DNA from: an uncultured Burkholderiales bacterium
GTDB taxonomy: Bacteria; Pseudomonadota; Gammaproteobacteria; Burkholderiales; Burkholderiaceae
Direction of reading: 5' to 3'
DNA: 53,534 bases
NCBI GenBank assembly: GCA_937891045.1
Contig: CALBEV010000131.1
Coordinates: forward strand, 1-53,534
Made by a program: the position numbers and the translations under genes. Under the pieces are notes generated by a model that was given only the letters and a program-made list of their open reading frames with translations, was not told the origin of the DNA and did no database searches. This document shows, piece after piece, positions 9,922 to 20,300 of this stretch (position 1 is the stretch's first letter; every line of letters begins with the position of its first letter).

Positions 9922-12900
9922 ATGGCATATTTGCTGGGTTTGGAAAAACAACAAGCGCGGGTTCCAGGTTCAACCGAACTGGAAGATACTGGTCAGGGCG
10001 TGCCAGCGTTGCAGCCGCGCTATGTGTTGCTGGATGCCGCCACCAAGCGCCCTGTGCCGGGTCAGCAGATTCGGCGCAAAGGCCAAGCCTTGGAAGTTTG
10101 GGTGGATGGCAAGTTGGTCTTGGTCTTGCCTGCCTTTTTTACACCAAAAGATGGTGTTGAATCATTGAACGACCTACAACTGGGCAGCCTGGATGGGGCG
10201 TTAACGGCTGATCAGCTGACGAATCCTGAAGAGCACACGGCTACATACTTGCTGACTGAAGAAGCTTGGGACACTGAGAACACCTTTGACTTGTCAGAAT
10301 TGGACGTCAGCCCAACGAGTTGGCGCGAAAGCGATTTGTGGGCGCAAGCCAGTGGTCATGAATCCATGGCCAATGCCTCCATGACAGATGCCGCCACTGG
10401 CGCAGCCAGTGCCACAACTTCAGGTGCTGTCAGCACAACGGTGACAGGCTCGGTGTCCGGCATGGGTTTGGGCGCTGTAGGTTTGTTGTTGGGCATGAGC
10501 ACCATTGCCAGCCATGTGAACGACAAGGTGTCGGTGGTTCCTGGTTCAGATGGCATCTCAGGTGGCGGCTCAGGTGGCGGCTCGCAGACGGTGACCAGCA
10601 ACGGCAGCGGTTCATTCACAGCCGGTCCGGCCGTGGCCGGCAACGGGCTGCACATGAAGGTGTACCGGGCCGATACCGGTGCCTTGCTGGAAGATGTGAA
10701 GGTGGCTGATGACGGCAGCTACAGCTTCAACACCACGTTCGTGGGCGTGGTGATTTTGGTCATTCAGGATGTGGATGCCGACCCCGACAACCCCGGCATG
10801 GACTACATGGATGAGGCCGGTGGCTTGGTGGACTTGTCAGTGGACTTGCGCTCCATTGCGGTGCTCGGCGCCTCGGGTGGGGCCATGACGGCGAACGTGA
10901 CGCCCTTGACTGAAATTGCCGCCACCATCGCCACGGGCAAATCGGCGGCCCAAGCTGCTGCAGCGGGCTATGCCGAAGCCACACTCACCCCCACAGCCGT
11001 GGCCAACACCAACAAAGCCTTGGCCAAGGTGCTGGGCTTCGGCGACAACGTGGATGTGACCAGCGCATCCGTGACGCCCATCACGGATGCAAACGGCAAT
11101 GTGAATACCGGCATGAACAACTACGGCCGTGTCTTGGCTGCGTTGTCACATGCAGGGGATTTGTCGAATGTGATCGCCACCATGGCTGCAGGCATCCGGG
11201 TGGACGCCAGTGGCAACCCCAGTTTCAATGCGGACGCTGGCAGCGCGGCGCAAGTGCTGATGGCGCAAGGCATGGCCGAAGCGGAAACCGCGCAAGGTAT
11301 TTCCTTCTCCAGCATGCCCGCCTTGCAAACGGTGAAGACCGCGGCGACCAAGGCTTACAGCAGTGTGTTGATTGCCAACATGCTCAAAGCCGACGACCTG
11401 CTGGGCCCTGACTTGACGAAGCTGCTGAACGCAGCCAAGACAGCACTCCAAAAGCAAACCACCGACTGGGACACCCTGAGCAATGCGTGGGTGAACAACA
11501 GCAGCTTGAACGCCAACCTGGCATTTTTTGAAGCCATCAACACCAACAAAGGCGGCTTTGACAACGCATTGGGGCAGGCGTTCAACAAAGCCTTGGATCA
11601 AGCAAAGCTTGCCGAACAACTGCTGGGCAACACCAAGCTGAGTGCGGCCACGCTTGCCAGGGCGCAAGCATCTTACGACCAAGCGCTGGCGAGTTTGAAG
11701 CAGCAAGCGCAAACCGCGCTGGACCGGATTGAACTTCAAGGCTTGAAGCAAGCCGATATGGCGGCTGACTGGGCCGATGGGCAAAATCCAGCAGCACTGG
11801 CACGACTTGGCGACAATTTAGAACTGTTGTCAGCTGTGCTGCAAGCTGACACCATCACCGCAAAAGCGTGGCAAGCATCGTTGACGCAACTCACAGCGGC
11901 TCAGAAAAACTTGAGCAATCTCAAGGCCAAAACGGCGACCAGCAGCGCTGCACTGGCGGCTGCTCAAGCTGAGGTGAGCAATCTCAAATCCATCACCAGT
12001 TTGGTTGAGACCAGCAGCGCCGACCAAGCTGCTGTGGACTTGAGCGCATGGCAACTGCTGGGGCTGCGCAAACAAAACCATTTGGCAAACCCCAACGACG
12101 CTGCCAAGCAAGCAGCTTGGATGGAGGCTTTGGCCACCGAAGCCACGCAAGTGCAAGGCGACCAAGTCGTCAGCGACATGCTGGCAGTCGCCCTGGAATT
12201 CAGCGGCAGTGCAAGTCAAAAGCAAGCCTTGGTCAAAGAAGCTTTGATGACCAAGGCCAATCGCCTAGCCACCGACAGGGTATTTGCCGATGCCCTGAGC
12301 CAGGCCATAGACACGCCAGACAACGCCGTCATCGACACGCTTCAAACATTTGCAGCCAACAAAGCTGAAGTGGATCAGATGCTGTTGGACAGCATGAGCA
12401 CGCAAGCAAACAACAGCAGCCGTGTAGACATTTTGAAAGGTTTGATGGCTGCGCAAGCAGCCTCTGAAAAAGTGGCTGCTCAAAATTGGGCCAAGACCGG
12501 GGGCAGTACCCAAAGCAATGCATTTCGCGCCTTAGAGTCCAAAAACAATGCCAACAAGTCGTTGTTGGGCATGTTGAGCGATGCCTTTGTCGAAGAAGAC
12601 GGGGCCAAAGCGGCGTTGTTGATCAATAAAGACGACCCCCAAGCTAAAAGAGATTTATCCCATGCAGATGCCATCATCAAAGGGGTGGTGAAAAGTTTCA
12701 GCCAAGAAGCGCTTTACCAAGTGCAGTCGGTGATGGCCAAAACGGTGCGCATCGACGAAAAGCCAGCCAGCTTTGTTTACGCTGACACCAACGAGGTGTT
12801 GAATCCAGCGCAAGAAAGCGTGACCTTGGGCATGCCAGAACTGGCCAATTTGACATGGTCTTTGGTCAGCAGTGCCAACAACATTCATGCAGACCTCTTC

Positions 12901-13833
12901 AACCTGAGTGCTGATGGGGAATTGAGTTTCAAGAATGATGTTGATTTTGAAGCGAATGCGCAGGTTAAAACGTGGCAAGTGACTGTTCGCATGAAAGACG
13001 CTCAAAACGAGTTTGTCGATCAAGAGATCACGGTGAACTTGGGCGATGTGAATGAGGCACCCACGGTCAAAGCAACCATCACAGATCAAATCATCGCCAA
13101 GGGCCGCTATTTCAACCTGAATCTCTCGAATGTATTTGGCAATGTGGATGCCAACGACCCCTTGACCTTCACAGCCACAAGTTTGCCGCAAGGTTTGAGC
13201 ATCAATGCAAGCAATGGTCAGCTTTCAGGCACACCCAACACGTTGCGTGAAGCCACCAACGTCACAGTGACCGCCACCGATGCAAGTGGTTTAAGTGTGA
13301 GCCAATCATTCAAGATGTCGGTCATGAACGCGCCCGGCATGCAATCTTTGTCACCTGCACCCAATAGCAAGACCTTGGTGAAAGCTGGGGACACCTTTCA
13401 AGTGGTGTTGAAAACCACCGAGGCACTCACACTGGGCGGCAATGGCCGTCCTCTCTTGAATATCAACTTTAACGGTGACAATTTACAAGGCACGAACAAA
13501 GGCAGCAATGCCGTTGGTGATGAGTGGACTTTTGAATTCACAGCACCAGCCAAATCCTCGAAGGTGCTGGACGGCAATCAGTTGACGGTGACGAGCCTGA
13601 ATTTGAATGGCGGCACCTTGGTGGGCCAAACATCAGGCTTGTCGTTTGAAACCACAGCGCCATCGACGCTTGCCACTTCAGTCTTTCGGTTGGACAACAC
13701 GGCCCCTGAAGCGCCGGGTTTGCAACTGCAAGATGAAGGTATCAGCAACCGATGGTTTGACGAAGCCCGCCGCGGTCAAGGTCACTGGCGTGGAAGCAGG
13801 TGCCAAGTGGGAATACCGTTTGAACACCAATGA
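9922..13833 (+). CDS. Adhesin fragment 1: N-terminal, helical and first beta domains
   Basis: Fragment of about 1,303 residues. Residues ~1-110 resemble the BapA-type prefix domain (RYVLLDAATKRP... VDGKLVLVLPAFF). Then come an acidic stretch, an Ala/Thr-rich stretch and a hydrophobic MGLGAVGLLLGMSTIA segment (about 180-195), then a GGGSGGGS linker. Residues ~230-450 form a beta-rich start (VYRADTGALLEDVKV) followed by an Ala-rich conserved part with no assigned family. Residues ~457-940 are strongly helix-like (KQQAQTALDR, LSNLKAKTATSSAALAAAQAEVSNLKS). After that lie a cadherin-like repeat ending in GDVNEAPTV, a putative-Ig repeat (LPQGLSINASNGQLSGTP) and an Ig-like repeat ending in DNTAPEAPG. 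Past ~13738 the frame is missense to a premature TGA at 13831-13833. Confidence 0.85.
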   Translation: MAYLLGLEKQQARVPGSTELEDTGQGVPALQPRYVLLDAATKRPVPGQQIRRKGQALEVWVDGKLVLVLPAFFTPKDGVESLNDLQLGSLDGALTADQLTNPEEHTATYLLTEEAWDTENTFDLSELDVSPTSWRESDLWAQASGHESMANASMTDAATGAASATTSGAVSTTVTGSVSGMGLGAVGLLLGMSTIASHVNDKVSVVPGSDGISGGGSGGGSQTVTSNGSGSFTAGPAVAGNGLHMKVYRADTGALLEDVKVADDGSYSFNTTFVGVVILVIQDVDADPDNPGMDYMDEAGGLVDLSVDLRSIAVLGASGGAMTANVTPLTEIAATIATGKSAAQAAAAGYAEATLTPTAVANTNKALAKVLGFGDNVDVTSASVTPITDANGNVNTGMNNYGRVLAALSHAGDLSNVIATMAAGIRVDASGNPSFNADAGSAAQVLMAQGMAEAETAQGISFSSMPALQTVKTAATKAYSSVLIANMLKADDLLGPDLTKLLNAAKTALQKQTTDWDTLSNAWVNNSSLNANLAFFEAINTNKGGFDNALGQAFNKALDQAKLAEQLLGNTKLSAATLARAQASYDQALASLKQQAQTALDRIELQGLKQADMAADWADGQNPAALARLGDNLELLSAVLQADTITAKAWQASLTQLTAAQKNLSNLKAKTATSSAALAAAQAEVSNLKSITSLVETSSADQAAVDLSAWQLLGLRKQNHLANPNDAAKQAAWMEALATEATQVQGDQVVSDMLAVALEFSGSASQKQALVKEALMTKANRLATDRVFADALSQAIDTPDNAVIDTLQTFAANKAEVDQMLLDSMSTQANNSSRVDILKGLMAAQAASEKVAAQNWAKTGGSTQSNAFRALESKNNANKSLLGMLSDAFVEEDGAKAALLINKDDPQAKRDLSHADAIIKGVVKSFSQEALYQVQSVMAKTVRIDEKPASFVYADTNEVLNPAQESVTLGMPELANLTWSLVSSANNIHADLFNLSADGELSFKNDVDFEANAQVKTWQVTVRMKDAQNEFVDQEITVNLGDVNEAPTVKATITDQIIAKGRYFNLNLSNVFGNVDANDPLTFTATSLPQGLSINASNGQLSGTPNTLREATNVTVTATDASGLSVSQSFKMSVMNAPGMQSLSPAPNSKTLVKAGDTFQVVLKTTEALTLGGNGRPLLNINFNGDNLQGTNKGSNAVGDEWTFEFTAPAKSSKVLDGNQLTVTSLNLNGGTLVGQTSGLSFETTAPSTLATSVFRLDNTAPEAPGLQLQDEGISNRWFDEARRGQGHWRGSRCQVGIPFEHQ

Positions 13834-14359
13834 CGCATGGACCATTGGCAGCGACTTGCCCAACAACGCAGGCCCAGGCTTTGTTCTGGGGACTGAAAAC
13901 ACCTATGCCCAAGGGGCTGTGCAAGTTCGCCAAACCGACACCGTGGGCAATGTATCGGCCATCACTTCTTCTTCGAAAGCATGGACGATTGACAACACGC
14001 CGCCCATCGTCAGTATCAGCAGCGACAAGGCCCACTTGAAGGTGGGAGAAACCGCCACCTTGACGCTCAGCTTCAGTGAAGCCTCAATGCAGAAACCAAT
14101 CATCAGCGCCATGATGGGATCCACTTCGGCGGACTCCATCAGCGCATGGACAGTGGACGGCAGTGACCCCCAAAAATTCACTGCCATCTTCACACCCGCC
14201 GTTGATTTGGAAGGGGAAGTGGTTTTTTCAATTGGCGCATGGCAGGACGACGCAGGCAACCTGGGTCAAAGCGGCACCCTCGCCACCATTGCCTTAGATA
14301 CCTTGCCCCCGCCGGCACCCCCAACTGTCGTTCACCGATACGGGACTTGGCATCACTGA
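13739..14359 (+). CDS. Adhesin fragment 2: Ig-like repeats in a shifted frame
   Basis: Continuation of the adhesin in frame 2, reading VSATDGLTKPAAVKVTGVEA onward. It covers one Ig-like repeat ending DNTPPIV and a second with the recurring FSIGAWQDDAGNLG motif. No start codon with a ribosome binding site is present at its beginning, so it is not an independent gene. The frame loses homology at the run of five C (14318-14322) and reaches a stop at 14357-14359. The next fragment picks up the same repeat one base out of phase. It is expected to be untranslated unless frameshifting or a sequence error explains the break. Confidence 0.75.
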   Translation, partial: VSATDGLTKPAAVKVTGVEAGAKWEYRLNTNDAWTIGSDLPNNAGPGFVLGTENTYAQGAVQVRQTDTVGNVSAITSSSKAWTIDNTPPIVSISSDKAHLKVGETATLTLSFSEASMQKPIISAMMGSTSADSISAWTVDGSDPQKFTAIFTPAVDLEGEVVFSIGAWQDDAGNLGQSGTLATIALDTLPPPAPPTVVHRYGTWHH

Positions 14360-17300
14360 TGGCTTGACGAACAACAGCACAGTGACAGTCTCGGACATCG
14401 TGGGCAACGCCGCTTGGGAATACAGCGTGGATGGTTGTAACAATTGGGCTGCAGGCACCAGCAACAACACTTTTACCTTGGATGAAGGCACTTACAAGAT
14501 CGCAAGTATCAAAGTCAGGCAAAAAGACCAAGCAGGCAATCTGTCTGCAATCAATCAATCCGACAAAGACTGGGTGATCGACAAGACGAAGCCCTTGCTC
14601 GATCTCAACGATGTCGCTGGAGATGACGTCGTCAACATACAAGAGCGAGATGGGGGCGTTCTGATCAGCGGCAAAGCAACTAATGCCAACGAAGACGATG
14701 CCGTGACGATCACGTGGAATGAATTGACATTGCATACCACGTTGTCCAGTTCGGGGCAATGGTCCTTGGGTTTGAACACCCATCAAATACTTGATGATGA
14801 GTTTTTGGTAAGCCTTAAGGTGGTGGTGACGGACACCGCGGGCAACGTATCGGAAGAAAAAACCAAAACGATTCGCATCGACACCATTGCACCCACACTG
14901 ACGCTGCCAACTGACACCATGCCGACCGACCTGACCGGTTGGTCCCGCAATGTGACCGGGGCCAAGGTTGACAATGTCTTGAACTTGTTTGAGCTCAACG
15001 CCATTCAGTTGAGCACCACCGATTGGTCATTGTCGGGCACCACCACTGCCGAAGCAGGGCAGGCTATTGAACTCATTTTGAACAGCCACAGCTTCACAGG
15101 CATCGTCACTGCGGTGCTTAACGGGCCCAATGTGTGGACCGTGACACAAGGCCCCAACAATGATGTGGAAGCGGTCATCAAAGACTTGGTGCATGGCAAC
15201 AGCTATGACATGACGGTGAAGGTGAGAGATGCAGCTGGCAATGCTGCCGCACCTGTGACAGCCAGATTGTTGGTCAAGCTCTACCCCCCTGACATTCCCA
15301 CCATCCAACTGCTGCAGACCAACACCTACACACCCACCATCAAAGGTACAGCCCTGAAAGAGGTCGGTGTCGATGGCAACGGCCAAAAGAAATACGGAGC
15401 CTTGGAAAACGCAGACGTTTTGACGGTGAAGGTGTTGAATCGCACTTTCACGCTGACATTGGAAGAGAATCTCAATAGTAATGGCCCCCTGTCATATGAC
15501 CGCGAGAAACAACAATGGTCACTTGACTTGTCTGAAAACAAAGACATTGATGGTCAATTGGATGCTTTCATCATCAGCGATTGCATATTGGATGTAGAGG
15601 TCTCCGTCAAATCCATTGGCTACGAATTGCTGCAAGACAAGAGCGAGTCTGAAGTCACCCTGAAAAAAGAACCACCGACCCTGACGATGCAAGTGGTGGC
15701 GGGTGACGATCAAGTGAACGCACAAGAGATTGCAGCAGGCGTGACATTGATGGGCACTGTCATCGACACCAAGCCTGGTGACAACTTGAACATGGCATCA
15801 AATCGCAACATGACACTGAAGTTGGGGACTCTGAAGTTTGGGACCCTGGAGTTGGTGACGACCAAAACTTGGAATCCAGAAGTCAACAGCAGTGGTGAAT
15901 GGTCGGTCGTCTTGACGGCCACCGAAGCGGCAGCCCTGACGTCGGGTACCCACATGCTCACAGCATCCTTTAACAGCCTATACGGCAACAGCAACAGCAT
16001 CACCAAGGATTTTTTGCTGGACAAAGAAGGCCCCAGTGTTGCCATCATCCAGCCTGCAGATGTGAACCTGAGCAGCTCGGAAACAAGCAGTTGGCAAACT
16101 GATTTGCAAGTTTTAGATGGCGTCTCTGGCTTGGGCACCGTCAGTCTGCGCTTGTTCAACGGTCAAGCGGTAGTGACCAACAACCCAATCAGCATCCAAA
16201 AAACAGGCAATCTGGTCAGTGGTTTGTCAGGTGACTTGAGCAGTTTGACAGATGGCAACTACAGCCTGCGCGTTGAGGCCACTGACTTGGCTGGTAACAC
16301 TTCGACACAGACCTTGAATTTCAGCGTCGACCAAACAGCACCGACGCTTTCATTCAGTATTGACAACAGTCAACTTCTACTCAACAAAGAGAAAGCAACT
16401 GCCACTGTGAAGCTCACTTTGAGTGAGCGGGTGTTGGTGCCACCGACCTTGACGCCCAGCGAAGGCACTCTCTCGTCATGGGTTGAAGAAGTGGGCTCCA
16501 ACGGCTTGCGTTATTCGGCCACGTACACCGCGCCCGCAGACAGCAAGGGCAGCGTCGGCTGGACGGTTGGTGCTTGGACTGACTTGGCGGGCAATGCTGG
16601 AAGTACGCAGGGCAAACCGCCCACGATCACCTTCGATACGTCTTCGCCCACGATTCAAAGCATGGTTTTGGTCAACGAGCTCAACAAACCGCTCAAGGCG
16701 GGTGAGTCTGTGGACATTGAAGTGACCTTCAGTGAAGCGGTGACAGTCAGCGGTTCACCAGAGTTGAAACTGCACATAGGGGGTGTTGAACGTTCAGCCA
16801 GTTACAAGCAACCCAAAGCACATTCCAACGGAACGGTGCAGATTTGGCGCTACACGGTGCAAGCGGGCGACAACGACACGGATGGCATCACTATTGTGCA
16901 GACCAAACTGAGCCTGGGCAATGGCAGCATCCAAGACAACGCAGGCAACCATGCGTTACTGACGCATTCAAGCATCACCAGTGCTGTTTTGGTTGACACC
17001 ACGGCACCAACCCTGCTGAGCCTGTCCTATGCAGGTACGGACACCTTGTTGGCGCTCGGCGAAACGGCCACCATCAAGGCCAGGTTCAGTGAAACACCAG
17101 CGGCATTGCCCAATCTCACAGCCAGTTCGGGCAGTGTTCAAACACAGACTGGCACAACAGACACGCTATGGACCAATGTTTCTGGCACCGAATACACCAC
17201 GGTGTTCACGCCTGGCACCAATGTCAATAATCGAGCAGTCAGCTTCAACATTGGTGCTTGGGCAGACGCTGCCGGTAATGCGGGATATGCAGGTGCTGTA

Positions 17301-20300
17301 GCCTTGGATGGCGACAAGTCCATCATTGTGGACACGGTGGCACCCACCGTCACAGGCGTGACAGGCCAGAATTCATTGGCCACCAAATCTGACATCAGCT
17401 TTGTGGTGACCTTGAGTGAGGCCATCAGCGGCACCTGGTCGACAAGCAACTTCACAGCCAGCAACGGCACAGTGTCATCCGTCACGCCCATTCCAGGCAC
17501 CAACCAACTGACGGTGGTGGTCAGACCTGCCAGCGACCAACAAAATAAGTTGGTCGAATTGAATTTGGTGGGCGGCACGCTTAAAGATGCGGCAGGCAAT
17601 GCCCTGGCCAACGCCAACCAATTGGCCAGCCAATTGATTGACACCAAAACGCCAAGCGTGGCCAGCGTGGTTCTGGGTGGCAGTCCCAGCACAGCGGGTG
17701 TTTACAAGGCGGGTGATGTCATCACGGCCACTGTTGAAATGAGTGAGGATGTGCTTGTGACTGGTACGCCCCAATTTGCGCTGAATTTTGGCAATGGGCA
17801 AATCCGGCAAGCCGCTTATGTCACTAGCGAGAGTGATGCCAACACCTTGGTGTTCAAGTACACCGTGCAGCCAACGAATGACAATTCAAGCGATGGCATT
17901 GCATACACTGCGAGTGCATTGAACTTGCCCAGCGGCAGCGCATTGAAAGATGCAACAGGCAACAACGCGGTGCTTGCTGTCACCGCTGCTGCGGCCCACA
18001 GTTCTTTCAAAGTGGACTCGGTGGCTCCCACCGTTGGCATCACCAGCAGCTTGGTTCAATTGGATGTGACCCATCCCTCGGACACGGTGGTGTTCACATT
18101 CAGCGAAGACCCTGGAACCAGTTTCTCAATCGATGACATCAAACTCGAGGGTGGAACTTTGAGTGGTTTGACGCGTACCTCTGCAGTTGGCGCAACGCCT
18201 GTTGTGTATCAAGCGACTTTCACCGTTGAAGACGGTTTCAGTGGTATGGCTTCGGTGTCTGTGCGCAATGGCACTTTCCAAGATGCTGCTGGCAACTTGA
18301 ACCTAGACGGGAATTCCAATGCCAAAAGTTGGAGTGCCGACTCGAACGCGCCCGCGGTCAAATTGGTACAAGCCACACTGGGCAGCACTGGTCTGGCAAC
18401 GGTCAGCATGGACGAACCGGGTACGGTGTATTTGGTGCCAGAGGGTGCTTCGATTTCAGATGCAGCCAGCGTCGAAAAAGCGAAGGTCGCCTCAGTCACG
18501 TTCGATTCGACACAGGCTGGCCAAAATCAAACTGTGGCAGTGAACACGCTGGTTGATGGCGTTTACAGAGCCTACTCTATTGATAGTTTGGGTAACAAAT
18601 CTGCGCAGTCTGTCGGGTCGATCAAGGTGGACAACACGGCACCTGTGATCCGTGGAGGTGCCAGCGCAATTGTGCTGGAAAACGTCACAGCTGACACCGT
18701 CATCTACCGCACCAGCGCCGATGATGCGTTGTCTAAAGACAGTTTGAAGTATTCGCTGAAAACCGGGTTGAGCGATGACGCCAGTGCCTTTGTCATCAAC
18801 CAATTGGGCGAAGTCAAAATCAACAGCAGCCCGAATTACGAAGTCAAAAGCAGTTACAGCTTCACGGTGCAGGTCTTCGATGGCGTGAACACATCCGAAC
18901 AAGCGGTGACGCTGTCGGTGACCAACGTGAATGAAGCGCCCAGTGCCGCCGACAAAACCATCACCATCAATGAGGATGCGAGCCGAACTTTCAGCGCAGC
19001 TGACTTTGGTTTTGCCGACATCACCGGAGAAACCAATGCCCTGAAAGCCATCAAGATCACCAACCTGCCCGCCAATGGCAGTTTGACTTTGTCGGGTGCA
19101 GCGGTTAATTCTGGTGACAGCATCCTTGCCGCCAATTTAGGCAACTTGAGGTTCACACCTGCAGTCAACGCCAATGGCAACAACTACACGAGTTTCAGCT
19201 TTGCTGTGCAAGACGATGGCGGCACGGCAGATGACGGCGCAGACACCAGCAGCGCCAAAACCATCACCTTCAATGTGACGCCTGTGAATGACGCGCCCAC
19301 CTTGACAACAGTCAGCACGCTCGAGGGATTCACTGAAGATGTGGACAAAGACATCACCTACGACATGCTGGCGACTGCTGCCGATGAATCTGATGTTGAA
19401 ACACAGAGCCTCACTTTTGTCATTCAAGAAATCAGTTCAGGCAGTTTGCAAAAATTGAACGGTTCAGTCTGGACAGTAGCAGCCGTTGGGACGACTTGGG
19501 GTAAGGACGGCAAATTCCGATGGAAAGCGGCTACCAATGCCAACGGTGAATTGAACGCTTTCAAAGTGAATGCCTCTGATGGCCAGTTGTTGTCAGCTGC
19601 CATCCAAGTGAAGGCCAATGTGACCGTCGTCAATGACGCGCCTGTGCTGGCCACGGGCAGCACCCTGGCCTATACAGAAAACGGCACGGCTGTGGCGATC
19701 AACACCGCCATCACGGTGACCGATGCAGACAATACCACCCTGGCCAGCGCCACGGTCTCAATCACCGGTGGCTTTGCCGCCAGTCAAGACTTGCTCGGCT
19801 TTGCCAATGTGTCAGGCACGATGGGCAATATCGCGGGCACGTACAACAGCGCCTCAGGTGTGATGACGTTGAGCTCGGCAAGCAATACAGCGACCCTGGC
19901 GCAATGGCAAGCGGCGCTGCGAGCAGTCACCTACAGCAACAGCTCGGACAACCTGAGCACGGCACAACGCACGGTCAGCTATGTGGTCAACGACGGCGCA
20001 ATCAACGCCACAGCAGTGACCAGCACCATCGACGTGACGGCCGTCAACGATGCACCAGTGCTGACTACACCGGACCCCCTAAGCTTGACCGACACCACAG
20101 CCGCCGACACCTTTGCCAACAGAACCGGTACCCTGAGCGCAACCGACATAGATGGCAGCACGCTCACCTACGGGATCACCGAGAGCTCTAGCGTTAGCAC
20201 AGCCATCAACAATGTGACCTACGACCTGAGCAGAGTCGGCAGCTACGGCACCTTGTACGTCAGCAGCAGCAACGGTGCATACGCCTACGTGCCGAACAAC

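Noticed and set aside
10378..10410. LapG-type cleavage site in the adhesin N terminus
   Set aside because: The Ala-rich stretch reads DAATGAAS; it lacks the TAAG/PAAG pattern, and no lapG or lapD is in the window.
14318..14322. Programmed ribosomal frameshifting at CCCCC
   Set aside because: No slippery heptamer or downstream stimulatory structure was evident, and a second break at 13738 would need its own signal; mutation or sequence error is simpler.
14364..14400. TTG at 14364 as the start of an independent 2,554-residue gene
   Set aside because: No ribosome binding site or promoter, and protein similarity continues upstream in the same frame and then in frame 2; it is the rest of the adhesin.
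15829..15860. Short tandem repeat (KLGTLKFGTLEL region) as a phase-variation tract
   Set aside because: Two imperfect 15-base units only; copy-number change would stay in frame and there is no homopolymer or perfect microsatellite.
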